Shown: positions 52,281 to 63,130 of the stretch, one piece after another
How the letters are laid out: each line of letters starts with the position of its first letter
How positions within the stretch are numbered: position 1 is the first letter of the stretch
From: Candidula unifasciata
Lineage: Eukaryota > Mollusca > Gastropoda > Stylommatophora > Geomitridae
NCBI GenBank assembly: GCA_905116865.2
Contig: CAJHNH020006935.1
Span: forward strand, 207,390 to 271,389
DNA length: 64,000 nt
Direction: 5' to 3'
Position numbers and translations under genes: made by a program
Notes under the pieces: model-generated
The model's database searches: none
The model's input: only the letters and a program-made list of their open reading frames with translations
What the model was told of the DNA's origin: nothing

Positions 52281-52470
52281 ACACACACACACAAATATTC
52301 TCTCACATATTTTTTTTAAGGTTAAAAACACATTTTTTGCAATTTTTGACACCACACACAGACACACAAATACACTCACATGTAGTTGTTTAATGTTGAA
52401 CAAATATTTGTGCAATTGTTGTAACCCCCCCCCCCCCACCCCCCACCCCCTTTTCCCCCCTCCCCCCATT
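52196..52470. repeat. G-run, (CA)n and C-runs
   Basis: Poly-G 52196-52208, (CA)n 52250-52293, C-rich 52426-52450. His-Thr repeat ORFs here are artefacts. Confidence 0.9.
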
Positions 52471-52499
52471 TTTTTTACACACACGCACAAAAAAGATAC

Positions 52500-53610
52500 C
52501 CGGTGCGTTCCGCACGATTATAGAGAGGAACAGATAAATAAACAGTTTCTAGGATTTGCTTCTGTTGTATTCTCATCAGGGAGCGCACTAAGGCGGTAGA
52601 CGAAGGAGCTTAAGCCTTGGGTGCAATAATAATAGTATTTATTATTATTATTACTATTATTATTATGTGTTAAATAACAAATAAATATGACAAAAGATTG
52701 AAGAAATATTTAATGTGGTCCTTTTCAAGTTTCCCGGCCCATCTACACACTAGCTTACCTTTCTTTCATTCTTTCCCAGACAGTTCTACGTCACATGGGT
52801 GCTACGTTGTCTCGCCACTAATTACATCAGCGGCTATGTCGCGCGACATTTACTGCCCCATTTAAACAGTGGTGAAAAATGTGTGAGAGTCCATGCAATC
52901 TTAAAGCTGGGAGGAAAAAGCTGAATGTAGTTGTGAAAAGAAAGATTTGAATTTTTTTTAAGTGTTTTGTAAAAAAAAAAAAAAACATTAAAATCTTTTG
53001 CATTTACATTTTGTGTGTGTAAGAAAAGAATTTAAAAAAAAAACTATTGTGTGTATATTATTCCCAGCGGCTTATATATATATATATATATATAGTATTT
53101 ATACTATTTAAAACACGCGCAGCTACTGAAGGAAAATATAACTTTGTCATAATTTCGACATTCATAGTCTATGTGATATAAAGAGTGAAAATTTTCCTAT
53201 GGCTCTTTTGCATCTGTCATTGATTATTTGTAGGTGTGCGGGCTTTTTCTTCAACTAATAAAAGCGCGCCATTGGATAACTATGCAATTTTTAAAAAGAA
53301 AAAAAAATTATTATTACAATATAGATTAGTAGTCGCTTTCATCTTTCAGAATATGTTGCAACCGGGTGTGTGTAAAGTTCCTTAACCCGTAACGACCGCC
53401 ATGTTTGGGGAGTCCATGTTGAACTTGTAGGCAAATCACGCAGTTCTATTTTCTTTGGTATTTAATTAACCAACTGTCTGATGACGCAGCCCTGGACTAG
53501 ACAAGCTACGATGATTCTGCAATAGTTCAGTATAATGTGGGTAGTTATTTACTGCCATGCTCTATCTTATTCTGCGTTCTCTGAAATGAAACAGACTTAG
53601 GTTAAACAAT
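52500..53610. other. No gene recognised; (TA)n at 53072-53094
   Basis: AT-rich with (ATT)n near 52628-52668, poly-A near 52971-52985 and a (TA)n run. Confidence 0.5.
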
Positions 53611-53614
53611 GGTC

Positions 53615-53845
53615 AATAAGCATGTCGTAGGAGGCGAATAAATAGGCGTGTTTCCTTCAAAGTTGGAGTGCGTCTGCCCGTGAAGCAAGACACTAGCAGT
53701 CTGCATGCATGTAAGCAATATCTGTAAAATGGATGTGCACGCAAAACCTAAGTTCTGGATCAAGATCAAAATCCAGGAGTGGGCGAACTACCAGAATTTT
53801 CCGCTGGAGTTAACAGCCGGTCAATACTAAAAAGAAAAAAAATAA
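53615..53845 (+). mobile_element. SINE-B copy, 5-prime truncated
   Basis: gcatgtcgtaggaggcgaat ... gtctgcccgtgaagcaagac ... gagttaacagccggtcaata then aaaagaaaaaaaa. Confidence 0.8.
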
Positions 53846-53974
53846 GGAACGCTTGATAAGGTCACTGATATTTTTTTAAGTCGAGCGCATAATTACCAAT
53901 CCTAGGTTGCACAGTTTGTGGCGGCAGCACTAGGTATGCAGCGCTTAATCCTTATAGCCATAGCGCCCTAAAAA

Positions 53975-54195
53975 CATGAGCGTCTCTGTGGAGAAGTGGT
54001 TAAGCCGTTTGCCATGAACTCTGAATATTGTCGGTTTGATTCACGACTACGTCGTTTGGTTAACGAGTCCAATTTTGGGGGAAAGGAGGGAAGATCCATG
54101 TGCATCGTTGCGGTAGCTGCAGTGTTCGTGCTTTGTGTGATTCTATTGGCAAACTCGTGTTTTCAAGCGTGAATTTAGGAGATCACTCATAAATT
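53975..54195 (+). mobile_element. tRNA-headed SINE, SINE-H-like
   Basis: gtggagaagtggttaagccg (A box region), cggtttgattcacgac (B box region), then gttcgtgctttgtgtgattc, shared with 57950-58100. Confidence 0.6.
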
Positions 54196-54239
54196 AGGTG
54201 TTCTTGAAAGGCTGCGAACAAACAAAGAAGAGGCCATGT

Positions 54240-54470
54240 CAGAAATGAATAGACAAGAAAATTTCACGTAGAAAAAAAGACTGAAATGCTTCGGTGATCT
54301 AGTGAGAATGAATCCGACGATGTCGGCAGCAAGAGATTATCACAATGGAAACTCCAAGAAGCAGACGGAGACCTATCATAATATGGTTCGAAGGAGTCAC
54401 TGATAGAATAAGATTACATCCGATTTCAATCAACCCCAATTAGTCGTCTTTGATGACATGCTTAGTAGAA
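54240..54470 (+). pseudogene. LINE C-terminal ORF remnant
   Basis: LKCFGDLVRMNPTM parallels QWFGHLVRMQPDQT at 49970; degraded thereafter (tggttcgaaggagtcactga). Confidence 0.5.
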
Positions 54471-54554
54471 GTGCGAAGTCAGTGGCAAGGCGTGAGTAGT
54501 TCGCATGTATAAGCGTTAGCTGTGAACGATTACACTTGAGAGGGTATCACGTGA

Positions 54555-54572
54555 TATCCCCCCCCCCCCCCC
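54555..54572. repeat. Poly-C tract
   Basis: Uninterrupted C-run. Confidence 0.9.
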
Positions 54573-54867
54573 GTGACCCAGCTGTTGACTGAGTATGTGT
54601 GCGCAGCTAGCATTGTTGCAACAGAAACTTGTAATTTCGGCGTAAGTGGTATGAATGTTGGTGACGTAAACCGAGCGGCGTATTTGTAATTAAATAGTAA
54701 ACAATACAAATGAATAGTAAAAACTTTCATTCTTTATTCGGCAATGGAAAGTGTAGGTAGCGTTTACAATTGTTACATGCACTTCACTTAACTGCACAGG
54801 AATCTATTCCTTCCACTTTCCAAAATGGAATTCTAGAAAAATCATGAGAAGCAGAAAGATTGAGAAT

Positions 54868-55306
54868 AAAAGTAAAGTTCCCTTTTCACGCCTTTCGGCG
54901 CATCGGGCATTTGGGCAGAGCGTCCCATATTTTTACAGACCATCAGCACTCTGTGGGTAATGTGGTCAGCATTACGCCGGCTGTCTTTTTTTTTTTTTTT
55001 TTTGGGGTGTTTTTTTTTTTGTTTTTTAAATTTTGTGTTTTTTTTTGTTTTTTTTTTTTTTTGTTTTTTTTGTGTTGTTGTTTTTTTGTTTTTATTTGTT
55101 TTTTTTTTTGGTATTTTTTTTGTTTTTTCCCTCCACCCCCCGCGTAATTGTCTTTTTCCCAGGACAGCCCATCCTGGTACCCATTTTAGGCTGGGTCGAC
55201 CTGCGACGTCCCATACCACGACAAAAATCCACGCAGCCTGCAGTGGGTTTCGATCGCGGTATGCTGGCTTACGAGTCGGACTCGCAACGCCTTAGCCACG
55301 GACGCC
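54868..55306 (-). mobile_element. SINE-A-prime copy (reverse) with an expanded T/G tract
   Basis: Tail at 54870-54985 and 55150-55215, head at 55230-55306 (ggtttcgatcgcggtatgct, cgcaacgccttagccacgga). About 150 bp of (T)nG fills 54986-55135 inside the tail. Confidence 0.8.
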
Positions 55307-55309
55307 GAA

Positions 55310-55790
55310 AGATTGAGAATACTTGTGGTTTTACTAGCATGTAGCAGTGATAGTTTCCAGTATCCGGTTTCCGGAAACAGAAGCCAGAATTGATTAACCC
55401 CGCCCAGGCCGGCCGTGCAGATTTCTTCCTCCACCCCAGCGTGTCTTAACGTTGGATTGGGTCATCTCGATTGCCTTCTTCCACCGGTCAAGCTGACCCA
55501 GAAAAACAGCGCCAAAGCGAAGAATAGATGAAAGGCCCTCGGTGATAAGATAAGTGTTCAATGTTTCCTTCTGGGAAAATCTAAGCTGCGAGAGGCCCGG
55601 CATGGCATCACTTTGGTTCCTAGGTATCGAAATCTTTGGGGGGGGGGTTGGGGGGGGGGGGGGGATGTAGGCTCCCTTCCCTCCTACCCAGTATTTTTGT
55701 AAGGGGACTAAGAGGTCACCCAGCCCTCTAACCATTTGTAAAAATTCTTTTTAAATGTATTTTTTTCTTAACATTTCAAATTACACTAAG
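55310..55790. other. No gene recognised; poly-G at 55638-55665
   Basis: A minus-strand frame 55394-55735 contains FLGQLDRWKKAIEMTQSNVK, which looks protein-like but is unrecognised and runs into a G/C-rich artefact. Confidence 0.4.
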
Positions 55791-55796
55791 TAAACT

Positions 55797-55855
55797 ATAT
55801 CTTCTCTTCTTCTTCTTGTTCTTCTTCTACTTGTTCTTCTTCTTCTTCTTCTTTT

Positions 55856-55887
<32 letters not shown>

Positions 55888-55895
55888 TTCTCTAC
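55797..55895. repeat. (TTC)n tract, 3-prime tail of a reverse LINE
   Basis: ttcttctt with c/g/t interruptions; on the minus strand a GAA run directly after the LINE ORF end. Confidence 0.9.
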
Positions 55896-56260
55896 TTCCT
55901 CTTTTCCCGCTTCGGGTGTCGAGGGAGATATAAGGTCCTGCTTTGTGCTCGTCTGGCTGCTTCGACCATAGACACATCGTGGTGCTGTAGTTTCTCTGAT
56001 GTTATATTCCCATTTTGTTCTTGGTCTACCTCTTGTTCTACGTTCCTCTCCTCTTTTAGTATAAGCCGTGTATGGTATATCATCAGAAGACATTCTCTCC
56101 AAGTGGGCAAACCATTTGATTTGCTGTCTTTTGTATGTAATTTAGAATTGGTTCTGTGCCGACTTTATCTCGTAGGACTCATTCCTGATTTGTATCTCTT
56201 CTGATCTCGCGTACAGTCTTTCTCAGACACCTCATTCCCATGGTTCTTCGCGTTCACCTG
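55896..56260 (-). pseudogene. LINE C-terminal ORF tail ending in GAA
   Basis: Minus strand, two or three frames: MGMRCLRKTVREIRRDTNQE, VGTEPILNYIQKT, WFAHLERMSSDDIPY-like sequence, then KRGEERRTRGRPRTKWEYNI, and GRSSQTSTKQDL. This is the M-RCLRRI..VTRRDR ... I-x-WFGH-x-x-RM ... RGRPR-x-x-W tail. The adjoining (GAA)n at 55797-55895 lies where the element's 3-prime end would be. Confidence 0.8.
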
Positions 56261-56330
56261 CAGTAAACGTCGGCGGAAAGTTCTGCTTGTTTATCTGCAT
56301 CTGGATTTTAAACTTGTTCCAAAACATGTG

Positions 56331-56525
56331 TTGCGGGCACATCCGTTTTACAGATCTGACTAATTTGCATGCAGACTGTTGCTTCCTTGCCTTTCAGGCA
56401 CATGCACTCCCAATTCGAAGGAAACCCCCAATTGGTCGACTCTCACGACATGCTTGTTAGAGAGGCATTGGGTCTTTTCTTGTTTTCTTTACAATGTAAC
56501 CCCGGAACAGACACGGGGAAAGTAT
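56331..56525 (-). mobile_element. SINE-B copy (reverse)
   Basis: gcacatccgttttacagatc ... ctgttgcttccttgcctttc ... tctcacgacatgcttgttag ... gtaaccccggaacagac. Confidence 0.8.
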
Positions 56526-56552
56526 ATTACATTATTTTAATTGACCATGTAG

Positions 56553-56600
56553 AATAATAATAATAATAATAATAATAAAAATAAAAATAATAATAATTGG
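56553..56600. repeat. (AAT)n microsatellite
   Basis: ataataataat with aaaaat interruptions. Another run at 56833-56851. Confidence 0.9.
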
Positions 56601-56624
56601 TTAGTTGCGTATCCTTCACAGGAC

Positions 56625-56832
56625 GTTGCAGAACCAAACCTAACAGCCCCTGGACTGTTGTATGGTTTTTCTAGGCAAATTTACGTCCAGTAGTTTGCCA
56701 TTTCTTCCTGGACGGTCGGGGTTTTTTGATACCACTGTCGAAACCAATGCAAGGCGTATGGCCCGCAGCTGGGATCGAACCCGGCATCCCGGCATTACGA
56801 AGCGTTCGCATCGACTTAGCTACAAAGCCGAC
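56625..56832 (-). mobile_element. SINE-E copy (reverse)
   Basis: cctggactgttgtatggttt ... cagtagtttgccatttcttc ... actgtcgaaaccaatgcaag ... gggatcgaacccggcatcc (B box) ... gcatcgacttagctacaaag. Confidence 0.85.
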
Positions 56833-56933
56833 AATAATAATAATAATAATGTGCTGAATGACCTAAATGCTGTCCGACCGGCGACGAAGTCGTCTACCGG
56901 TGAGCCTATGAGTGACTGGGTCAACTATGTATC

Positions 56934-56959
56934 CCCCCCCCCCCCCCCCCCCCCCCCCC
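56934..56959. repeat. Poly-C tract
   Basis: About 26 C residues. Confidence 0.9.
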
Positions 56960-56964
56960 TCCTC

Positions 56965-57945
56965 CCAGCACTAATGAAGGCTGTCGAAATGTTACACAAC
57001 ATCAGTTACGACTGCCACCAGAAAAATAGCAAAGCAATGAGGAGTTGCGATCTCATGCAAAATTTCTCTTGCTAGTACCAACAACCAAGGAGAATAGGAC
57101 AATCATCCTACTGCATGAGTCACTCTCCCGCGGAGATGACCAAAAGTCCAGACTGCTTTCTGCCAAAATACATAATGACCAAATGGGGCCGGCCAGTTTA
57201 GCGGCAGGTTTTTCAATTTCCACCACTGTCCCAGTCCTTGGGTTGCGCTTCGGAATAATTAGTCGTTGTGGAGTTTAATGAAGGAATGTCTGAATAGGAG
57301 TTTTCGCAAATGTTAATCTGACCTTCTTTGTGTGGGTTCAAGTCGATGCCAGGTTTTTGTTACGAAAATGAGGTTGGGCCTAACTGCGGGAGGTGATAAT
57401 AGCCCATTTCAAATAAATAACCACGTGTTGGCACTTGACCTTTTCAATATACTTAGGAAACATTGATAAGTCGTCCGCGCGATTCAGATATACAGTAGAA
57501 TATTAAATATTATCATCAAAATACTCAAAATTCTAAAACTGTAAATGGTGGTCCAAAGGACGTTGTGTATAAAAGATCGCTCTCTTACGAAATATGCATG
57601 GCCAAATCAGAGAGAGCGAAAACCAAGAGGAAACACCAAGTAAGAAAAAAGAAAGACATGCACAAGTAACAACAGGGTGGAGGGCATGCGGTCTGACTCG
57701 GAAGGAAGCATTAAGCTCAGAAACGGCGAAAATACTGGAATTTAGTCACGAAAGTGACACAAATAACCCAGACCACAAATATAGGCGGAGACTGTTAGCA
57801 GCCTCGGCTAGCTAGCAGCAGTCTGAAAGTGGTCGACCTTTTCATTTTTTGCTCAAAAGGAATCGGAATCAGAATATTATCATCTATTTAATCCTCATCG
57901 GTGTCGCCATTATCAATATTGCGGTGTTTATATCTCCGTGACGTA
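56965..57945. other. No gene recognised
   Basis: A 73-codon + frame at 57594-57815 is unremarkable. Anonymous. Confidence 0.45.
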
Positions 57946-57947
57946 GC

Positions 57948-58110
57948 TTTTAAACTGTTTTCCTCGCGCTTTGAAGGATTTTGGTTTGATTCCGGGCTCT
58001 GTCGATTGGCTTGCGAGTTGCGGAGATCTCCAAAGACCGTTGCTGGAGCTACAAACTTTCGTGCTTTGTGCGACGCTCTCGATAAGCAAACGGCCGCTTC
58101 ATGAACAGAG
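57948..58110 (+). mobile_element. SINE-H-like remnant
   Basis: ttttggtttgattccgggct (B box) and gttgctggagctacaaactttcgtgctttgtg, similar to 54110-54150. Confidence 0.5.
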
Positions 58111-58488
58111 TCCAAGCCATGTGGGGTTTAATCGTGTGCAACGAGCCTTTAGCTTCTAAACATTGTTTGGCACAAAAAGAGAGTGGAGGAACAGGGGCTT
58201 CACGTGGATGAAGAAAAACAAACGAAGTGATACTAGAAAGAGAGGAAACACTATGACTTCATCGGCGACCAGTTCGCCCACTGGCTGGCCGAAAGACGAC
58301 TTCGTCAGTGGTCGGGACAGTATTTGGGTCTCTCTCCTTTAATCGCATGTCCTCTTCAGGGCTACTTGGTAGCGAGCAGTGCTAAGCCATTTCCTATGGC
58401 GCACATAACCTAGTCACAATTATTACCTAAAGTTTCCCTTTCAGGGATGCGAGTTCATCGTAAAGATTTTTTTTTCTTCCGCAAAGCA

Positions 58489-58959
58489 AGCTAAAACAAT
58501 ATGACTTGACAAGAGAAACTATACATAGTTTAGCTAAAACAATATGACTTGACAAGAGAAACTATACATAGTTTAGCTAAAACAATATGACTTGACAAGA
58601 GAAACTATACATAGTTTAGCTAAAACAATATGACTTGACAAGAGAAACTATACATAGTTTAGCTAAAACAATATGACTTGACAAGAGAAACTAAACATAG
58701 TTTAGCTAAAACAATATGGCTTGACAAGATAAACTATACATAGTTTAGCTAAAACAATATGACTTGACAAGAGAAACTATACATAGTTTAGCTAAAACAA
58801 TATGACTTGACAAGAGAAACTATACATAGTTTAGCTAAAACAATATGACTTGACAAGAGAAACTATACATAGTTTAGCTAAAACAATATGACTTGACAAG
58901 AGAAACTAGACATAGTTTAGCTAAAACAATATGACTTGACAAGAGAAACTATACATAGT
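58489..58959. repeat. Minisatellite, 43-bp unit, 11 near-identical copies
   Basis: Unit agctaaaacaatatgacttg, then acaagagaaactatacatag, then ttt. Only a few substitutions across all copies. The unit junction tagtttagctaaaa contains a small palindrome (gtttagctaaa). Confidence 0.97.
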
Positions 58960-58997
58960 CCAGATTTATTGCACTTCAGCTAAAGATATTATGGCTA

Positions 58998-59222
58998 CCC
59001 TAATCAATCGGGACTAGATGGGTGATGTGGTCACCATCATGCTGGTCGCCTTTACTTCCCAGAACTGTTCCGGTTACTCGTTTTACGCTGGTTCAACCTG
59101 GGAACAAAGGTCATATTTGGAAGAAGAAAAAAATCCGATTCGATGAGGATTCGAATCCAAGACCTTGGGGCCAGCAGGCGAAGCTTTTAGTCGCCACACG
59201 ATCTCAGCTCTAGGGAGTGTTA
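58998..59222 (-). mobile_element. SINE-A copy (reverse)
   Basis: gatgggtgatgtggtcacca ... gcctttacttcccagaactg ... ggttcaacctgggaacaaag ... gattcgaatccaagacctt (B box) ... tagtcgccac. Confidence 0.8.
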
Positions 59223-59539
59223 ATCAGTGTACAGAATCCTCTTTCGATCACGATTCACACCTATGGCCACAAGTAGGGAAAGAAGAATAAGAAGAAGCAA
59301 GTTCTTTATCTCAGCTCTGCCAGAGTTTTCCTTGGTGAGATCACACGAGATGAGGTCCAGCGTCATAATTATTCCATTAGGGAGCATTGGGAATGTCTCT
59401 ATATTTTCCTGACAAATGCAGCAGAATCTGGCACAAACAGAAGCTGGAGACAAAACCCAGGGCTCGATCAGTGTTGTGCCAGGCTGGAATTGGAAATAAT
59501 CAGATTGGGCTTACTGGCGCCGTGCCGACTGATTGATGT

Positions 59540-60305
59540 TCTTTGTTTCTGTAATTGTCTCCTTGTTCATAATTATTAGAGTTTTTCTTGTTAACCTTAA
59601 ATTTTTTCAATGTTGATAATTACTAACCTTAGTCTTTTTTGTTAAACTTGTATTGCTTTATTGCCTATTTTATTACTAGTTTCAGTCGCTTCTTCTTAAC
59701 ATTGTAGTGTGTCAATGCTCATTATTTCCTAATACTTTTTTGTTTCCGTCATTTCTTTAACTTGTTACTGCTACAATGTTCACTATTGCTAGTTCAGCTG
59801 TTTCTTGCTGACATTTTATAGTTTTAATGATCATAATTTTTCGAGTTTTTTTTTTTTTTTTTTAAAGTTGCATCGTTACAATGTTCACAATTACAAGTTT
59901 CACTCGTTTATTTTTTTTTAAATCTAAATTAAAATTTTTTTTTTTTGTTTGTTTGTTTTAATGTTCATAATTACTAGCTCGTGGCTCCAAAAAAAAGAAG
60001 TATTCTATTGTTTCACAGCTCTTCAGTCTTTTTTCTTAACATTTTATCGTTTCCATGCTAACAGTTATTACTGTTTTTTTTTTTTTTTTTTTTTGTTTTG
60101 TTTTTTTGTTAACACTATAATGTTTCAATTCAGTGTTCACATTACTAAGTTCAGTGTTTTTGTTAATATTTCATTGTTTCAGTATTTATTAATACTATCC
60201 TCAGATGTTCGTGTTTTTATTAAACAAAAATGTTGTTGTATCAACGTTCATAATATTATTATTCTCAGTTTTGTGTGTATGTGAAAATCCTTGTGTTTTA
60301 ATGTA
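59540..60305. repeat. T-rich degenerate tandem repeat, ~60 bp period
   Basis: A theme of ttgttaacatttt, then gtttcaatgttcataattac, then tagtttcagt recurs about ten times with heavy divergence and long T-runs. Confidence 0.55.
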
Positions 60306-60334
60306 CAAAATGAGTAAAGTCTCTCCCTGTGTGT

Positions 60335-60415
60335 GTTCTAGGGCCCCAGGAAAACAGCAAGAAACCCGCTGCCTCGTTAATAAACATGTAGTAGGAGTTA
60401 ACTAATTGGGGGGTG
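60335..60415 (+). mobile_element. SINE-B fragment
   Basis: gtgtgtgttctagggccccagg ... cccgctgcctcgttaataaacatgtagtagga parallels the SINE-B 5-prime part. Confidence 0.5.
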
Positions 60416-60788
60416 GGAGGTGTACTTGTTATTGTCTACCTCTTGCTGTTTTGCCTTCAACCTTTCCCGTAAGAATGGTTTTTAAAAGCGTGTAATGTCT
60501 TTTAATGTGGTCAAAGTATTTTAATTGTCTATTGTTTGTATTCCTTTCAGTATTTTTTTTTTTTTTTCATTTGCAGTCTTTCCAGAAACTCTGTATTTTT
60601 ATTGTTTTTGTTTCCATGAAATACAACCCATTACGACCTATTCTTCTGTATATCGACATTTGCATAGACTCAGTTTCGATTTACTAGTTGTGGTTCATTG
60701 TCCTGGTGTCTGCACCACACAGCACGGTTGAGTTTACATCAACATTCGACGATTCTCATTTTTAATGTGTTGTCTATCTCTCTAGTAA

Positions 60789-61033
60789 ATAGGATTTCAA
60801 GCTGTACGATAGACATGGCCAATGAGACACCTATTTTGGGGGGTGCCGAGTTGACCATGTATCTTAGTGCACTTGTATTCATGGCGAGGCGCAGACGCCG
60901 TCTGGAGGTGACAGGTTCAATTCCCGACACGGTAACTATAGCTTTCGATTTTTATGTTGTCTAGTGTGTTCTTCTATCTTTCTACTTCTTTCTATGAGTG
61001 CCGTTCACAAAACTTTCTGTTACTTGATTAATT
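60789..61033 (+). mobile_element. Element F, second copy
   Basis: Nearly identical to 39780-39985 internally. B box ggttcaattcc at 60914-60924. The right end resembles the 42-bp inverted repeat, but the left end lacks it. The phrase ctctctagtaaa occurs just left (about 60778) and right (about 61033), a possible target duplication. Confidence 0.7.
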
Positions 61034-61047
61034 CTCTCTAGTAAAGT

Positions 61048-61342
61048 GGGGAGGAAAAAAAAGTAAAGATCCCGTTTCACGCCTTTTTAGCATATCGGGA
61101 ATATGGGAAGATCGACCATATTTTTCAGACCAATCGGCACTAGGTGGGTAATGTGGTCAGCATTACGCCGGCCGCCTTTACTTCCCTAGGACATACAACC
61201 TTGTACCCATTTTAGGCTGGGGCGACCTGCGACGTCCCATACCATGATAAAAATCCACGCAGCCAGCAGTGGGTTTCGATCGCCGTACGTTGGAATTACG
61301 TGTCGGACTAGCAACGCCCAAGCCACGGACGTCGCGATTCCC
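61048..61342 (-). mobile_element. SINE-A-prime copy (reverse)
   Basis: gtgggtaatgtggtcagcat ... ggctggggcgacctgcgacg ... gtgggtttcgatcgccgtac ... gcaacgcccaagccacggac. Confidence 0.85.
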
Positions 61343-61344
61343 TC

Positions 61345-61812
61345 TCTAGCCATCAATAATTTTCACATCTTACTGACGATAGTTTAAAACATTCCTATTG
61401 ACTTAGCAGCCAAGGCTTGAGCTAACTAAAAAAAGACAACACTACAACTCCTCCATGCCCTAAAAGACCAAAAAAGCCAAACTGCATTAATGCATGTGGA
61501 TTGTTAAAAAAAAAAAAAAATGGGCTGCGTTTCCACGACGTTAAGTCTGAATCATCCTCTTCATAGGGTGAGACGGTCAGGGTGATAGAATGTGTGAGTG
61601 ACCAGTGGTCATCAGATGTGTTGACCGAACTGAGATGACCACTAGAGTGAGTGACCATTGTGCAGGGGCAGACAACTGTCGAAAAACCGCCAGAGTGAGT
61701 TTTCTTTCTGCTCTTTGTTCGTTTGGGTGAGCAGTGTAATGTTTTCTTAAAAAACGCGCGCTCGCTTCTAAAATGCTTCTTGTTACACGTCATTGCTTTA
61801 TCCGGCATATAC
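61345..61812. other. No gene recognised
   Basis: A 128-codon minus-strand frame at 61422-61808 crosses a poly-A run and has no recognisable domain. Short repeats of gagtgaccag/ gagtgaccat type near 61595 and 61650. Confidence 0.4.
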
Positions 61813-61814
61813 TG

Positions 61815-61925
61815 GTAGATCCATATTGTTAAAGACCCATCGGCACTAGATGAGTGTTGTGGTAAACACGACGCCAGCCGCCTTTACCTCGCCAGAACCT
61901 GGTGGCTCAGGTCCTTTGAGCTACC
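61815..61925 (-). mobile_element. SINE-A tail fragment (reverse)
   Basis: catcggcactagatgagtgt ... gacgccagccgcctttacct ... ccagaacctgg. Confidence 0.65.
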
Positions 61926-62149
61926 CCGCCCCTCCCCCCAACAAACTTTAATTAAAGAGGGGGGGGGGGGAGAGAATTGAACGGGGGCTGAACGGAGGCA
62001 CTCAAGGACCTAAGACTTCCCTCCATCACCCAAATAGTTGTCTAGAAAATGTGTAAGGTGATGAGAGGTCGTGGTTGCAAGTTCCACAATTTTCCTACTT
62101 TAAACTTAGGTAGAGAGAATCAGCTTCATTTCACCGGGTTTTATCACAT

Positions 62150-62168
62150 ATGGCTCGGTCTCTCTCGC

Positions 62169-62226
<58 letters not shown>

Positions 62227-62410
62227 GAACGGCTAGCCGCCTGTCGAGAGCGCCGCACAAAGAACGAACTCAGTAGCTCCGGTGACGACTCCTAGGTATC
62301 TTCGTAAAAACTGCACTCGTAAACTTAAGGGCGCAGCCGTGGATCGAACCCACGACCTTCAGAGCGGGAGGCAAACGGCTTGACCACTTCGCCACGGAGG
62401 AAAATAGGGG
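62150..62410 (-). mobile_element. SINE-H copy (reverse) containing (CT)n
   Basis: Reverse-oriented head at 62333-62400: A box (reverse of 62384-62394) tggcgaagtgg, an exact TRGCNNAGYNGG match, and B box ggttcgatcc (reverse of 62341-62350). The body has gtagctccggtgacgactcc. A (CT)n run at 62163-62222 lies at the distal end. Confidence 0.85.
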
Positions 62411-62510
62411 GGGGGGGGCGAAAATGTCGAAACCCCCACCTAATTTGTTGCCTAGGTCGTGAGAAGGACTTTGTTGAGGGTGGGGTTGGATGGGGGGGGG
62501 GGGGGGGGTG
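62404..62510. repeat. Poly-G tracts
   Basis: G-runs at 62407-62418 and 62493-62508. Confidence 0.9.
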
Positions 62511-62836
62511 CTGGGACTCCCGGCTTGAAGTTTTTTTTCTGATAGGGGCCCCCCAAAAAAACTAGAAAGCTTGTAATACGTGGTGATGGTTGGTGGGGTT
62601 GAAACCCCCTCCCCCGATCTTTTATTCGTGGCGGCGCGCCTGACTTCGCAGGACCTTTTCCCATACCTGTTTTTGTTTACGTCGAGCCAGGAGCCCATGT
62701 GCTATCAAAAGCGCTTCGATGTGGATGGGAACTAAAGACATTCCTACCGATAGGCTAGCGTTCAAATGTCAATAAGGTTTTTTCCCGTATTTTTTCAGTT
62801 TTTTTCAGCAATTCTTTTTTTACTTCAAATCTCCCC

Positions 62837-63130
62837 TCCACCGTGTGGGTTCCGGGGTCCCATTGTGGGGAAAACAAAAATAGACCCACTGTCTCCCCAA
62901 AACATGTCGTAAGAGTCGACGAATTGGAAAGCTTTCTTTGAAGTCGGAGTGCATCTGCCGGAGAGGCTAGGAACCAACAGTCTGTATTCAAGAGAATGAG
63001 ATCTGTAAAACTGATGCACACGCAACACTCAGGTTCTGGAGCAGGACTGCAGTTCAGTAGTGGACGAGCAACCAGAACCTTCCGCCAGAGTTTACAGCTG
63101 GTGAACGCCGAGAAGAAGAAGAAGAAGAAA
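62837..63130 (+). mobile_element. SINE-B, well preserved copy with (GAA)n end
   Basis: ccaccgtgtgggttccgggg ... catgtcgtaagagtcgacga ... gagaggctaggaaccaacag ... gtttacagctggtgaacgcc then gagaagaagaagaagaagaa. Confidence 0.92.

Noticed and set aside
52000..52600. His-Thr and Val-Cys repeat ORFs
   Set aside because: Translations of (CA)n microsatellites and C-runs.
55394..55735. Host exon encoding FLGQLDRWKKAIEMTQ
   Set aside because: Only ~40 residues look protein-like, the frame then enters G/C-run artefact, and no splice sites or second exon could be placed.
58489..58959. CRISPR array
   Set aside because: Units are contiguous with no unique spacers, no cas genes, and the setting is eukaryotic. 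The same applies to 32281-32872 and 34704-35703.
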